Shown here: positions 8,829-18,444 of the stretch, piece by piece | Layout of the letters: every line of letters begins with the position of its first letter | Position numbering within the stretch: position 1 is the first letter of the stretch | Source of the DNA: Acidimicrobiales bacterium | GTDB taxonomy: Bacteria > Actinomycetota > Acidimicrobiia > Acidimicrobiales > Acidimicrobilacustridaceae | Reading direction: 5' to 3' | DNA: 64,000 nt | NCBI GenBank assembly: GCA_025455885.1 | Contig: JALOLR010000009.1 | Location: 104,374-168,373, forward strand | Translations under genes and position numbers: made by a program | The notes under the pieces: model-generated | What the model saw: the letters and a program-made list of their open reading frames with translations, nothing else | Told to the model about the DNA's origin: nothing | The model's database searches: none

Positions 8829-9361
8829 CGGGCCACCCGGGCCCGGGAGTCAGCGGCCGCGGCGGCCCGCCGGAGGGGTTCCATCGCCAGGTGGCACAGG
8901 GCCAGCGCGGCGGCGTCGGCGGCGTCGGGGGGTTCGGGCAGCACGGCCAGGCCGAGCAGCGCCTGCACCATCTGTTGCACCTCCTGCTTGCCGGCGCCGC
9001 CCCAGCCGGCGACGGCGGACTTGACCTCGTTCGGGGAGTACTGGACCACGTCGGCCCCGGCGGCGACCGCCTCGGCCATGGCGACCCCGCTGGCCTGACC
9101 GACCGACATGGCGGTGCGCACGTTCACCTGGAACAGCACCCGCTCGACCGCCATGACCGACGGACGGTGCTCGGCGATGAGCGCCCGCAGCTCCTGCTGG
9201 AGCTCGGCCAGGCGGAGGTGGACCGGTTCGGACGGGGCGGTGGTGATCACCCCCAGGGCGAGCGCTCGGGCCCCCGCCCGGCGTCCGGGCGCGGCCGGAC
9301 GGGCCTCGAGCACGCAGTACCCGCATCGGGACAGGCCGGGGTCGACACCGAGCACGAACAC
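8825..9361 (-). CDS. ruvC: Crossover junction endodeoxyribonuclease RuvC
   Basis: RuvC resolves Holliday junctions by symmetric nicking. The 178-residue product starts FVLGVDPGLSRCGY, with the first catalytic Asp at residue 7. The catalytic Glu lies in VMAVERVLFQVN, and the C-terminal acidic pair lies in PPDAADAAALALCH. GTG at 9361 is the first codon of the RNase H-fold strand. It heads the ruvCAB operon and is divergent from the ABC transporter gene at 9400, leaving only ~40 bases for both promoters. Confidence 0.96.
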   Translation of the reverse strand: MFVLGVDPGLSRCGYCVLEARPAAPGRRAGARALALGVITTAPSEPVHLRLAELQQELRALIAEHRPSVMAVERVLFQVNVRTAMSVGQASGVAMAEAVAAGADVVQYSPNEVKSAVAGWGGAGKQEVQQMVQALLGLAVLPEPPDAADAAALALCHLAMEPLRRAAAAADSRARVAR

Positions 9362-9399
9362 CCGTACGACGATAGCGGCGTGGACCTCGTCCGTCGGGG

Positions 9400-10614
9400 A
9401 TGACGGCCCCGTCCGACGGCACCGGGACGGGCCGGGACGACACCACCGCGGCGGAACCGGGCTCAGCCGACGGCATCATCGTGCCGATGACTCGACCTGT
9501 GCCCTCCGTGACCGCGGATCCGTCCGTCGCCGACGAGTCCCTCTCCCCTCCCCCGCCGACCGCCCCCGACCCGGCCCTCACGGTCGAGCTGCGCGGCGTC
9601 AGCCGCCGCTTCGGGACGGTGGCCGCTCTCCACGACCTCGACCTGTTGGTCCCGGAGGGCCGCATCACCGTGCTCCTGGGTCCCAACGGTGCCGGCAAGA
9701 CGACGGCCATCCGCATGGTGACCGGGGCGCTCAGCCCCGACGAGGGGACCGTGCGGGTGTTCGGCCTGGACCCGGACCACGACGGCGAGGACGTCCGCCG
9801 GCGCTGCGGGGTGGTGTCGGCCAAACCGGCGCTCTACGACCGGTTGTCGGGGCGGGCCAACCTCCAGTACGCGGCCGAGCTCTACGGGCTCGGGCGACGG
9901 GCCGACGGGCCGATCACCGAGGCCGCCGACCGCTTCGGGATCGTCGAGGCCCTCGACCAGCAGGTCGGCGGCTACTCCACGGGGATGAAGACCCGCCTCG
10001 CGCTGGCCCGCTCGGTGCTCCACGACCCCGAGCTGTTGCTGTTCGACGAGCCGACCAGCGGGCTCGACCCCGAGTCGTCCCACGCCGTGCTCGAACTGAT
10101 CCGCGAGATGACCGCCGGCGGCCGCACCGTCGTCATGTGCACCCACCTGCTCATCGAGGCGGAGGGGCTGGCCGACCGGATCGTCGTCCTCGACGCCGGC
10201 ACCGACCTGCTCTCGGGCACCCAGGACGAGCTCACCCGCCTCTACTGGCCACCCAACCTGGTGCACCTCTCGGCCGAGGACCCGGCGACGCTCGCCTGCG
10301 TCGCCGACTGGGACGGCGTCGTGTCCTACTCCCCCGCCGCGGCCGAGCGGCCGGGCGTCGCCGAGGTCCAACTCGACGACCTCGCCCGTCTCCCCGACCT
10401 CATCGGTCGCCTCGTCGCCGACGGCGTCCGCCTCACCCGCGTCGAGCCCCACGACCCCACGCTCGAAGACCTCTACTTCGCGGTCCGGCGGGACCACCGC
10501 GAGCGTCTGGCCGCCGCCGGGCGGGGCGACGACGGCCTCGCCCCGATCGTCCTGCCGGACCGGCCTGCACCGCCCCGCAACCGCATCGACGTCGCCGAGG
10601 AGGACCGGCGATGA
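9400..10614 (+). CDS. ABC exporter ATP-binding protein
   Basis: This is an ATPase of an ABC-2-type export system. Walker A is GPNGAGKTT, the signature is YSTGMKTRLALAR (the SxGMK variant of LSGGQ found in NatA/DrrA-type exporters), and Walker B is LLLFDEPTSGLDP. The C-terminal ~130 residues after the H-loop are an accessory region typical of this family. The first ~50 residues are Pro/Ser/Asp-rich and non-conserved, so the ATG at 9487 is an alternative start. It overlaps the permease gene by four bases. The substrate cannot be told from sequence. Confidence 0.88.
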   Translation: MTAPSDGTGTGRDDTTAAEPGSADGIIVPMTRPVPSVTADPSVADESLSPPPPTAPDPALTVELRGVSRRFGTVAALHDLDLLVPEGRITVLLGPNGAGKTTAIRMVTGALSPDEGTVRVFGLDPDHDGEDVRRRCGVVSAKPALYDRLSGRANLQYAAELYGLGRRADGPITEAADRFGIVEALDQQVGGYSTGMKTRLALARSVLHDPELLLFDEPTSGLDPESSHAVLELIREMTAGGRTVVMCTHLLIEAEGLADRIVVLDAGTDLLSGTQDELTRLYWPPNLVHLSAEDPATLACVADWDGVVSYSPAAAERPGVAEVQLDDLARLPDLIGRLVADGVRLTRVEPHDPTLEDLYFAVRRDHRERLAAAGRGDDGLAPIVLPDRPAPPRNRIDVAEEDRR

Positions 10615-11489
10615 CCGCGCCGGCGCTCGACGCCCGCCGCCGGACCCGCCGACCGCTCGACCGCGCCCGCATGTTCACCGTGATGCGCACCGATCTGAAG
10701 CAGCTCATCGAGTCCAAGGACTTCTGGGTGCCGATGCTGCTCCTCGGCGGCTTCTTCTTCCTCATCGTGCCGGCGTTCCTGTTGAGCATCATCACCAGCA
10801 TCGGCAACGTGAGCGCCATCCAGCAGGTCTCCCAGGCCCTCGAGCTGCTCCCCTCCTCGGCGCAGGCCGCGGTGCCCCAGGACGTCGACGCGTCGACGCA
10901 GGTCGGCTACGTGCTGGCCGTCTATCTCTTCGCCCCCATCGCCGTCGTCGTGCCCCTGACGATCTCCACCGCGGTCGGGGCCGCCACGATCGTGGGCGAG
11001 CGCGAGCGCGGCACCGGCGAGTTCCTGGCCCACTCCCCCGCCGACGTGCGGGAGATCTACCTGGGCAAGCTCCTGGCCAGCATCATCCCCGGGTACATCA
11101 CGACGATCGTCGGCTTCGGGATCTACTCGTTGCTCGTCAACGGCCTGGTGGGGCGCAAGGTCGGGGGCTGGTTCTTCCCGACCCCGGCGTGGTGGCTGCT
11201 GATCCTCTGGGTCCTGCCCCCGTTCCTCGCCATCGCCCTGTCGTTGGTGCTGCGGCTCTCGGCCCGGGTGAAGTCGACCGCCGCCGCCCAGCAGGCGGCG
11301 GGTCTGGTCACCTTCCCCCTGATCCTGATCGCCTACGGCCAGTCGACGGGCGCACTGGTCGGGTCGGGCACCCCGATGCTGGCCTTCGTGATCGGCACGG
11401 TGGCGTGGGTGGTCGCCGCCGTCTCGCTGGCCACGGGGTTCCGGTCGCTCACCCGCGCCCGGCTCCTGGGTGTCGCCAACGAGCAGTGA
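10611..11489 (+). CDS. ABC-2 type transporter permease
   Basis: The 292-residue product has six hydrophobic segments: one after a short N-terminal RTDLKQLIESKDFW stretch, then a long outside loop (residues ~60-100), then five more. The cytoplasmic GERERGTGEFLAHSPADVREIYLGK motif is typical of ABC-2 permeases. Its ATG lies on the ATGA overlap with the upstream ATPase stop, so the two are coupled and form one exporter. The open frame extends far upstream to 9108, but that part is the out-of-frame shadow of the ATPase gene. It converges with the peroxiredoxin gene. Confidence 0.88.
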   Translation: MTAPALDARRRTRRPLDRARMFTVMRTDLKQLIESKDFWVPMLLLGGFFFLIVPAFLLSIITSIGNVSAIQQVSQALELLPSSAQAAVPQDVDASTQVGYVLAVYLFAPIAVVVPLTISTAVGAATIVGERERGTGEFLAHSPADVREIYLGKLLASIIPGYITTIVGFGIYSLLVNGLVGRKVGGWFFPTPAWWLLILWVLPPFLAIALSLVLRLSARVKSTAAAQQAAGLVTFPLILIAYGQSTGALVGSGTPMLAFVIGTVAWVVAAVSLATGFRSLTRARLLGVANEQ

Positions 11490-11498
11490 TCCCCGGGC

Positions 11499-11978
11499 TC
11501 AGTCGAGGCCGGCGAGGACGTCGACGATCTCCTCGACCGGCCGGAACGTGAGCCCGGCGGTGGCGCGGTGCGCCCACCGGACGATCCCGTCGCCGTCGAC
11601 GACGATCACCGATCGCCGGTAGAAGCCGACCGGCCCGAGGATGTCGTAGGCCCGCCCGACCTCCTTGTCGACGTCGGACAACAGGGGGAAGGCGAACGGC
11701 CCGTGCTCGGCGGCGAACGCCTCGTGCTCGTCGAGCCCCTGCGGGCTGATGGCCAGCACCTGGGCGCCGACGTCGGCGAAGCGACCGATGTCGGCGGAGT
11801 AGGTGCTGAGCTGGACGGTGCAGACCGGGGAGTTGTCGGCCGGGTAGAAGACGAGCACGACGGTCGAACCGGCGAAGTCGGACAGAGCGATCTCGCGCCG
11901 GCCCGGTCGGGCGTCGTCGGTGCCGGCGATGCCCCAGAGCCGGAAGGCTGGCGCGGGCCGGCCGCGCTCGATGGTCAC
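11499..11978 (-). CDS. Peroxiredoxin (AhpC/TSA family, Bcp/AhpE-like)
   Basis: This thiol peroxidase reduces hydroperoxides. The 159-residue product has the peroxidatic site FYPADNSPVCT, which fits Px3(S/T)xxC with Cys near residue 52, and the downstream conserved Arg (GFYRRSVIVVDGDG). A second cysteine is not seen in a 2-Cys position, so it is probably a 1-Cys enzyme recycled by mycothiol or thioredoxin; that last point is inference. The start is GTG at 11978. It lies just downstream of yebC with 10 bases between them. Confidence 0.9.
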   Translation of the reverse strand: MTIERGRPAPAFRLWGIAGTDDARPGRREIALSDFAGSTVVLVFYPADNSPVCTVQLSTYSADIGRFADVGAQVLAISPQGLDEHEAFAAEHGPFAFPLLSDVDKEVGRAYDILGPVGFYRRSVIVVDGDGIVRWAHRATAGLTFRPVEEIVDVLAGLD

Positions 11979-11988
11979 GAACCGCTCC

Positions 11989-12738
11989 CTAGGCGTCGAT
12001 GGTCTGCAGGATCTCGTCGGGGATGTCGAAGTTCGAGAACACGTCCTGCACGTCGTCGTTGTCCTCGAGGGCGTCGATCACCCGCAGGACGGACTTCGCG
12101 GCTTCGGCGGAGTCGAGGAGGACGGCGGTGCTCGACACCATCGTCACCTCCGCGCTGTCGAACCCGATGCCGACATCCTCGAGGGCCTGGCGCACGGCGG
12201 GCAGGTCGGTGGGGGCGCAGGTGACCCGCCAGGTGTCGCCCTCGTCGACGATGTCCTCGGCACCGGCGTCGAGGGCCGCCAGCATGATGTCGTCCTCGGT
12301 GACCGAGCTCGGGACGATCACCACGCCCTTGCGCTCGAACTGCCACGACACCGCGCCGGGCTCGGCGATGGAGCCGCCGGTCTTCTTGAGCAGCGACCGG
12401 ATGTCCCCCCCGGTGCGGTTGCGGTTGTCGGTCAGCACCTCGATGAGCACGGCCACCCCGTTCGGGGCGTAGCCCTCGTAGGTGATCTGCTCGTACGTGA
12501 CGCCCTCGAGCTCGCCGGTGCCGCGCTTGATGGCCCGCTCGATGGTGTCGAGGGGCACCGAGGCGTCCCGCGCCTTCTGGTACATGGTGCGCAGCGTCGG
12601 GTTCATGTCCGGGTCGCCGCCGCCCTCGCGGGCGGCGACCTCCACCTGACGGATGAGCTTGGCGAAGAGCTTGCCGCGGGCCTTGTCGGCGGCCCCCTTC
12701 TTGTGCTTGATCGTCGCCCATTTGGAGTGACCGGACAT
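11989..12738 (-). CDS. yebC: YebC/PmpR family DNA-binding regulatory protein
   Basis: The 249-residue product begins with the diagnostic MSGHSKWATIKHKKGAADKA and continues with RLFAKLIRQ-type, NRTGGDIRSLLKKTGGS and AVSWQFERKGVV segments across the three family domains. YebC-type proteins are known as transcriptional regulators and, for some members, as translation factors that relieve ribosome stalling at proline stretches. The ATG at 12738 gives the canonical N-terminus; a GTG three bases upstream is also possible. In many actinobacteria this gene lies between pdxT and ruvC, as here. Confidence 0.95.
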   Translation of the reverse strand: MSGHSKWATIKHKKGAADKARGKLFAKLIRQVEVAAREGGGDPDMNPTLRTMYQKARDASVPLDTIERAIKRGTGELEGVTYEQITYEGYAPNGVAVLIEVLTDNRNRTGGDIRSLLKKTGGSIAEPGAVSWQFERKGVVIVPSSVTEDDIMLAALDAGAEDIVDEGDTWRVTCAPTDLPAVRQALEDVGIGFDSAEVTMVSSTAVLLDSAEAAKSVLRVIDALEDNDDVQDVFSNFDIPDEILQTIDA

Positions 12739-12787
12739 CACGCCCTCCTCGGCCGGCGGGTGGCGGGACGGGTGACGGCGGGCCGGC

Positions 12788-13372
12788 TCATGCCGCCATC
12801 ACCTCCTTGACGAAGAGCTCGTGCAGACGCAGGTCCGGGGAGAGCTCGGGATGGAAGGCGGTGACCACGACGGATCCCTGCCGGCAGGCGACGGGGCCAC
12901 CGGCCACGGCGGCGAGGACCTCGACATCGGGTCCGACCCGCTCGACCACGGGAGCCCGGATGAAGACGGCGTGCACCGGGGCCTCCTCGAGGCCCACCAC
13001 GGTGAGGTCGGTCTCGAAGGAGTCGACCTGGCGGCCGAAGGCGTTGCGGCGCACGTCGATGTCGATGGCCCGGAACGACCGTTGGTCGTCACGACCGTCG
13101 ATGATCGACTCGGCCATGAGGATCATCCCGGCGCACGTGCCGAGGGCGGGCATCCCCTCGCCGAGGCGCACCGCGATCGGGTCGAAGAGCTCGTTGGCGT
13201 CGAGCAGCTTCGACATGGTGGTCGACTCGCCGCCCGGCACGACGAGGGCGTCGACGCCGGCGAGCTCGTCAGCGGTGCGGACCTCGCAGGCCCGCACCCC
13301 GAGCCGCTCGAAGGCCCGGAGGTGCAACACGAACGCGCCCTGGAGCGCGAGGACGCCCACCTGAGCCGACAC
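12788..13372 (-). CDS. pdxT: Pyridoxal 5'-phosphate synthase glutaminase subunit PdxT
   Basis: PdxT hydrolyses glutamine and passes ammonia to PdxS for PLP synthesis. The 194-residue class I amidotransferase has VGVLALQGAF at the N-terminus, the PGGESTTM oxyanion segment, the nucleophile elbow LGTCAGMIL (Cys near residue 79), and the His-x-Glu pair in VTAFHPELS. It lies downstream of pdxS with an 80-base gap that shows no other gene. Confidence 0.96.
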   Translation of the reverse strand: MSAQVGVLALQGAFVLHLRAFERLGVRACEVRTADELAGVDALVVPGGESTTMSKLLDANELFDPIAVRLGEGMPALGTCAGMILMAESIIDGRDDQRSFRAIDIDVRRNAFGRQVDSFETDLTVVGLEEAPVHAVFIRAPVVERVGPDVEVLAAVAGGPVACRQGSVVVTAFHPELSPDLRLHELFVKEVMAA

Positions 13373-13452
13373 CTGGGGGCTCCGACGGAGCGGTGGAGGG
13401 CACGAGCGGTGACCCTAGCCCCTCGCCCGGCCGGGGCCGGGACGAGCGGGAC

Positions 13453-14361
13453 TCACCAGCCGCGGTCGGCAAAGGTGGTCTCGAGCCCGCCGATCTCGAG
13501 TCCGGGCATCGCCCCACCCAGCCCCCGGCTGACCTTGGCGAGGATCTCGGGGTCACGGAAGTTGGTGGTGGCCTCCACGATGGCCTTGGCCCGGGTCGAC
13601 GGGTCGTCGCTCTTGAAGATGCCCGACCCCACGAAGACGCTCTCGGCGCCGAGCTGCATGACCAGCGCGGCATCGGCGGGGGTGGCGATCCCCCCGGCAC
13701 AGAACAGCGGCACCGGCAGCGCCCCGGTCTCGGCGATCTCCTGCACGAGGCCGAGCGGCGCCCGCAGCTCCTTGGCCCAGTCGAACAGCTCGGCGGAGTC
13801 GGCCTGGGTGATCCGTCGGACGTCGCCGAGGATGGTGCGCAGGTGCCGGACGGCCTCGACGATGTTGCCGGTGCCGGCCTCCCCCTTCGAGCGGATCAGG
13901 CAGGCGCCCTCGGAGATGCGACGAAGGGCCTCGCCGAGGTTGGTGGCCCCGCAGACGAACGGGGCGGTGAAGGCCCACTTGTCGATGTGGTGACGCTCGT
14001 CGGCCGGGGTGAGCACCTCGGACTCGTCGATGTAGTCGACGGCGAGCGCCTGGAGGATCTGGGCCTCGACGAAGTGGCCGATGCGGGCCTTGGCCATCAC
14101 CGGGATGGTGGTGACGGCCTTGATGCCCTCGATCATCTCGGGGTCGCTCATGCGGGCCACGCCGCCGTCGCGACGGATGTCGGACGGCACGCGCTCGAGG
14201 GCCATGACGGCGACGGCGCCGGCGTCCTCGGCGATCCGGGCCTGCTCGGGGTCGACGACGTCCATGATGACGCCGCCCTTCAGCATCTCGGCGAGCCCCC
14301 GCTTCACGAGCTGGGTGCCGGTGGCCCGTTCGTCGAGTCCCTCGGAGAAGTGATCTGCCAT
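13453..14361 (-). CDS. pdxS: Pyridoxal 5'-phosphate synthase subunit PdxS
   Basis: PdxS condenses ribose 5-phosphate, glyceraldehyde 3-phosphate and ammonia into PLP. The 302-residue TIM barrel has [21 protein letters not shown] with the active-site region, [16 protein letters not shown], the lysine in [12 protein letters not shown], and [23 protein letters not shown] 14361 gives the standard N-terminus (ADHFSEG, then [16 protein letters not shown]). It precedes pdxT, so the complete ribose-5-phosphate-dependent PLP synthase is encoded here. Confidence 0.97.
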   Translation of the reverse strand: MADHFSEGLDERATGTQLVKRGLAEMLKGGVIMDVVDPEQARIAEDAGAVAVMALERVPSDIRRDGGVARMSDPEMIEGIKAVTTIPVMAKARIGHFVEAQILQALAVDYIDESEVLTPADERHHIDKWAFTAPFVCGATNLGEALRRISEGACLIRSKGEAGTGNIVEAVRHLRTILGDVRRITQADSAELFDWAKELRAPLGLVQEIAETGALPVPLFCAGGIATPADAALVMQLGAESVFVGSGIFKSDDPSTRAKAIVEATTNFRDPEILAKVSRGLGGAMPGLEIGGLETTFADRGW

Positions 14362-14425
14362 GGGTCGGAGTGTACGGCCCACCCCCGCGAAGGCACGAAG
14401 CGGATCGGCACTCCGACCGGAACGT

Positions 14426-15532
14426 TCAGCGGGCCTCGGCGAGGAGCTCGTCGGCGGTGAGCTGGTCGAGCGGCACGACCCCGGCCCCGGTCTGGGGGAG
14501 CGCCACCCAGGTCCGGCCGGGCGTCAGCAGGATCGGGGCGCCGGTCTCGTCGAGCAGCTGGGCGGGCTGCTCGCGCACGGGACGGACCCAGCGACCGCGG
14601 ACGAGCTGGCCGTCGGTGAGCACCAGCGCCTCGCCTTCACCGACCGTCTCGGCTCGGGGCGAACGGCTGTCGGCGGCACTCACCCCGTAGTCGACGAACA
14701 TGACCACCACGTTGGCGGGAGCCACCTGCACCCCGTCGGCGTCGCGGGTCTCGGCGTCGGGACGGGGGTGCCGGGCGTCGACCTGGTAGCGCGCCCATCC
14801 CCCACGGTCTGCGTCCCAGACGTACTCGACCCGACCCAGGCCGTAGTCGATGCTCACGCCCGCGACGGGCAGCGACGGGTTGGTGACCGCCGCACCCTCG
14901 ACTCGGTACGCGAACACGGGGGCGGGTGGGCCCTGCCCGGCGGGCGCCCGCTCGGCCACGAGCGGGAGGAGGTTCACGTAGAGGTTGTGCGGGGCCGGAC
15001 GCTCACGGGAGCGGTAGTAGAACTGCTCGGCGACGTCGAAGGACGCGTTCGTCAGGACCCCTTCCCGGGCGGCGCCGAGGACCTCGGCGGTCACGCCCGG
15101 GTTCCCGCCCGACCAGACGAACAGCGGGGTGGACAGCCCGGCGACCAGGTCGATGTCGCTCGACCGCGCCGAACGAACGGGCCCGACGTCGTCGCGGAGC
15201 TGGGAGTGCAGCACGAGAGCGAAGCGGGTGATGCCCTCGACCCGCATCTCGTACACGACGTCGGCCTGGTTGATGCCGGCCTGGGGACGGGCCTCGGGGC
15301 TGTTGTCCATCTTCACCGACACGGCCGGGTGCTGCTCGCCGGCGGGGTCGGCCGCCGGCAGGCCCGTCAACGGTGAGCGGACCACCGGCGCCGTGGTGGT
15401 GGTCGTGGGTGCGACGGTCGTGGTGGTGGCGACCGGAGCCGCTTCGTCGGACGAGCACGCCGCGGCGACCAGCACGATGGCGAGCAGGCCGGCGGTGACC
15501 GCGGCGGGGCGACCCCGCCGGGGTGTCGTCAC
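14426..15532 (-). CDS. DUF3048-domain lipoprotein
   Basis: The 368-residue product has a lipoprotein signal peptide (hydrophobic LLAIVLVAA followed by the lipobox-like VAAACS). A Thr/Val-rich linker follows, then a DUF3048 domain ([32 protein letters not shown]) and a C-terminal half with [12 protein letters not shown]3048 proteins (YerB-like) are exported proteins of unknown biochemical function. The GTG at 15532 overlaps the stop of the upstream gene by four bases. The predicted lipoprotein would be anchored outside the cytoplasmic membrane. Confidence 0.88.
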   Translation of the reverse strand: MTTPRRGRPAAVTAGLLAIVLVAAACSSDEAAPVATTTTVAPTTTTTAPVVRSPLTGLPAADPAGEQHPAVSVKMDNSPEARPQAGINQADVVYEMRVEGITRFALVLHSQLRDDVGPVRSARSSDIDLVAGLSTPLFVWSGGNPGVTAEVLGAAREGVLTNASFDVAEQFYYRSRERPAPHNLYVNLLPLVAERAPAGQGPPAPVFAYRVEGAAVTNPSLPVAGVSIDYGLGRVEYVWDADRGGWARYQVDARHPRPDAETRDADGVQVAPANVVVMFVDYGVSAADSRSPRAETVGEGEALVLTDGQLVRGRWVRPVREQPAQLLDETGAPILLTPGRTWVALPQTGAGVVPLDQLTADELLAEAR

Positions 15533-16326
15533 AGCATCTCCAGCGCGTCGATGCGGTCGGAGATGGCCGCCCGGTCGTCGCCCGGGCGGGGACGGGGGTC
15601 GACGAACCAGAGCCGGGCGGTGCCGGCCAGGGGCCGGTCGACCACGGTGTCGGACGCCGCCAGCCGCGACAGGGCGGCGATGAGCCCGGGCGGGTACCGG
15701 GTCAGGGCGACCGCGCCACGGTCGGCCAGCACATCGTCGTCGGGCCCGACGCCCTGCCCCAGGCGCGCTCGCAGCACACCGACGACCGGTCGGGCCAGCA
15801 GGGTGGCGCCGCCGCGGGCCCCGTGGAGCACCCGCACCGCCGTGGTGGTGGCGGGCAGCCCGCCCTGGCGGATCAACGTGACGGCCCGGGCCAGGACGGC
15901 CTCGAGCTCGACGCGCCCGAGGAGATCGAGGAGGCCCGAGGTGGCCACGATGTGCACGTTCTGGTCGTCGATCCCGATGACCAGGGCGTTGGCGGAGGGG
16001 ACGTCGAGGACGTGGAGGGTCGGGGGGTTGACGCCCCCGGTGGCCACGAGGCCCTCCATGACGTTGACCAGCCGCGCCTCGCCGACCGGGTCGGCGGGAC
16101 GCGCCCCGAGCGCGTCGAGGAGCACCGGGGTGGGATCGACCGCGGCCCACGAGAGCACCCAGCCCCCGACGACGAGCGTGACGGCGAGCCCGACCAGCAG
16201 CCCGACCGGACCGAAGGCGACGACCAGGATCGCGGTGAGGACCACGCCGAGGGCGACGGCCGGGACCACGGAGAGGGCGAGCACCCAGTTCCTCGACGGT
16301 GACACAGGTCGGGGGGTGTCGCTCAC
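15529..16326 (-). CDS. Degenerate M48/HtpX-like membrane protein without zinc motif
   Basis: The 265-residue product has two adjacent N-terminal membrane helices (~residues 13-62). A region with the HtpX/M48 layout follows: ARLVNVMEGLVATGGVNPP, LHVLDVPSANALVIG, and a helix LEAVLARAVTLIRQ where active proteases carry the HExxH zinc motif. Here the His and Glu positions are Arg/Ala/Leu, and the later Glu ligand region reads DDDVLADRGAVALTRYP. The overall pattern supports an M48 relative that has lost catalysis. It is coupled to the DUF3048 lipoprotein gene by a GTGA overlap, which suggests a joint envelope role. Confidence 0.72.
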   Translation of the reverse strand: MSDTPRPVSPSRNWVLALSVVPAVALGVVLTAILVVAFGPVGLLVGLAVTLVVGGWVLSWAAVDPTPVLLDALGARPADPVGEARLVNVMEGLVATGGVNPPTLHVLDVPSANALVIGIDDQNVHIVATSGLLDLLGRVELEAVLARAVTLIRQGGLPATTTAVRVLHGARGGATLLARPVVGVLRARLGQGVGPDDDVLADRGAVALTRYPPGLIAALSRLAASDTVVDRPLAGTARLWFVDPRPRPGDDRAAISDRIDALEML

Positions 16327-16376
16327 GGGGCCTCGGCGGATCGTTCGATGCGGCGATGGTACCGGTGGGGTGGGTC

Positions 16377-17447
16377 CTACCCGAGCACCCTCGCGTAGAG
16401 CTCGAGGTAGACCTCGGCGAGGTGGTCCATGGAGAACTCGGCGGCACGCTCCTCCCCCGAAGCCACCAGCCGACGGGCGACGTCCCGGTCGGTGAGGACG
16501 CGACGCAACGCGGCAGCGAGCGCCGCGGCGTCACCCGGCGGCACCAGGAGACCGTCCCGGTCGCTCCGGGCCACGTTGGCGTAGCCGGGGAGGTCGCTGG
16601 CCACGACCGGGGTGTGGGCGGCCATCGCCTCGAGCAGCACGACGCCGAAGGACTCGCCGTGCAACGACGGGGCGCAGAAGACGTCGGCGCCCAGCAGTCG
16701 GGCCGCCTTCTCCTCGTCGGACACCCGGCCGAGCCACTCGACCCGGACGTCGCCGGCGGATCGGCGCCGCAGCACCTCGGTCTCGGGCCCGTCGCCGGCC
16801 ACCCAGAGCCGCACGTCGGTGGGGAGCTCGGCCATGGCCTCGAGCAGGACGGCCAGGCCCTTGCGGGGCTCGTGGCGGCCGAGGAAGAGGATGGTGGGGC
16901 CCTCGGTCGGCCACGGGGTCCCCTTCGCGTACGGACCGAGCTCGACGCCGTTGAAGGTCAGCTCGTACTGCCCGCCGAGGCCCTTCACGGCCATGGCGCG
17001 GGCCTCGGCGGACACCGCACAGCGCAGGTCGAGCTTGTCGGCCCCCCAGCGCACGAGCGGTCCGAGCCAGCGGTACGACGCGCTCTCGCCGGCGGCGTGG
17101 AACGTGCCGAGGAGCGGCTGGGACTTGAAGAGCAGGGCGGTGTGGGTGGGCCCGGGGGCGAGCGGCTCGTGGAGGTGCACGATGTCGAAGCGCTCGTCGC
17201 GCAACGCGCGGATGGTGCGGAGCTGTGCCGAGACGTCGGGGGCGACCGGGGCCATCGAGCCGTTCGCGGCGGTCGGGATGCTGTCGCCGAGCGGGGTGAC
17301 CCCGGCGTCGGGCGGCGGGCCGTCGCAGGGACCGAGGACCCGCACGTCGTGGTCCATCGACCGCAGCGTCCTGGCCAGGCCGAGCACCTGGCCCTGCACG
17401 CCCCCCGGCACGGTGAGGCTGTACGGGCAGATCATCCCGATGCGCAT
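16377..17447 (-). CDS. pimA: Phosphatidyl-myo-inositol mannosyltransferase PimA
   Basis: PimA transfers the first mannose from GDP-Man to phosphatidylinositol on the inner leaflet. The 356-residue GT4 enzyme begins MRIGMICPYSLTVPGGVQGQ, has DIVHLHEPLAPGPTH, FLGRHEPRKGLAVLLEAM and the catalytic EX7E-like SLHGESFGVVLLEAMAAHTPVVAS. The ATG at 17447 overlaps the patA stop by one base. The gene order pgsA-patA-pimA is the one seen in mycobacteria, which supports the specific assignment over a generic GT4. Confidence 0.9.
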   Translation of the reverse strand: MRIGMICPYSLTVPGGVQGQVLGLARTLRSMDHDVRVLGPCDGPPPDAGVTPLGDSIPTAANGSMAPVAPDVSAQLRTIRALRDERFDIVHLHEPLAPGPTHTALLFKSQPLLGTFHAAGESASYRWLGPLVRWGADKLDLRCAVSAEARAMAVKGLGGQYELTFNGVELGPYAKGTPWPTEGPTILFLGRHEPRKGLAVLLEAMAELPTDVRLWVAGDGPETEVLRRRSAGDVRVEWLGRVSDEEKAARLLGADVFCAPSLHGESFGVVLLEAMAAHTPVVASDLPGYANVARSDRDGLLVPPGDAAALAAALRRVLTDRDVARRLVASGEERAAEFSMDHLAEVYLELYARVLG

Positions 17448-18439
17448 CACCGTCCCCCGGGTGCGGACGGGGGGCCGGTGGCGGCGCGGGCGGCGGCCGC
17501 CGTCGGGGAGGACGGTCCGGTCGACGGACGCCGGTACGGCTTGCCCATCGCCTCGAGGGCGTCGTAGTCGCTCGGCCAGTTGGGTTGCTGGAGGTGCCAC
17601 TGGAGCGGGGCGATGCGGATGAACCCCTCGAGCTGGCCGGCGAGTTCCTGGGTGACGCGGACCACGTCGGCGCGGAACCCGCCGTGGCGGTCGGTGTCGA
17701 GCGGCGGATGGACGATGGCGCGATGGCCCCGACCCTCGTGGAAGACGGCAGTGGGCAGGAGGGGCGCGCCGGTGCGCAGCGCCAGGGTGGCCGGTCCGGG
17801 GGGGATGGTCGTCGTCTCGCCGAAGAAGTCGACCTCGACCCCGTCGCCGACCAGGTCGCGGTCGCAGAGGAGGCACACGATGTGGTTGTCCTTCAACGCC
17901 CGCAGCACCGTGGGCGCGGCCTCGGGTCCGAGGGGGACGATCCGGATGCCGAGGTTCTCGCGGAGGTCGGCGAAGAACTCGAAGAGCGACGGGGGCTCGA
18001 CCGGCTCGACGACGACCGTCACCGGGGTCGGGGCCACGTGGCGCAGCCACACCCCGCACCACTCCCAGCCCCCCAGATGGGGCAGCGCCAGGATCACGCC
18101 GCGCCCCTGGTCGAGCGCGCCGGTGATGTGCTCGAACCCGTCGACGGTGATCGCCGCGTCGAGCTCCTCGAACGACGTGCCCGGCAACCGGAAGGACTCG
18201 ACCCAGTACCGCGCGTAGCTGTCGAACGTGGCGTCGACGGCCCGGTCGAGGTCACGGCCGTCGAGCTCGGGCCCGATGGCCCGGCGCAGGTGGCGGGCGA
18301 CGAGCATCCGGCGTTCCCGGGAGATCGTGGCCGCGGCCCGCGACAGCACCCGGGCGGTGAGGGAGGCCACCGGCAGCGGGACGTGACGCACGTAGGCGGC
18401 GCTGCCCTTGTAGGCAGCGGTGACGGGATCGAGGCCCAT
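17447..18439 (-). CDS. Phosphatidylinositol mannoside acyltransferase (PatA-like)
   Basis: This is a LpxL/HtrB-type lysophospholipid acyltransferase expected to acylate the mannose of PIM1/PIM2. The 330-residue product has the catalytic HX4E motif in LPHLGGWEWCG, the CDRDLVGDGVEVDFFGE segment and the PPGPATLALRTGAPLLPTA segment. The ATG at 18439 is five bases after the pgsA stop. The frame continues up to 19246 only as a shadow of pgsA. The last ~40 residues are Pro/Ala/Ser-rich. Confidence 0.88.
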   Translation of the reverse strand: MGLDPVTAAYKGSAAYVRHVPLPVASLTARVLSRAAATISRERRMLVARHLRRAIGPELDGRDLDRAVDATFDSYARYWVESFRLPGTSFEELDAAITVDGFEHITGALDQGRGVILALPHLGGWEWCGVWLRHVAPTPVTVVVEPVEPPSLFEFFADLRENLGIRIVPLGPEAAPTVLRALKDNHIVCLLCDRDLVGDGVEVDFFGETTTIPPGPATLALRTGAPLLPTAVFHEGRGHRAIVHPPLDTDRHGGFRADVVRVTQELAGQLEGFIRIAPLQWHLQQPNWPSDYDALEAMGKPYRRPSTGPSSPTAAAARAATGPPSAPGGR

Positions 18440-18444
18440 CGGCC

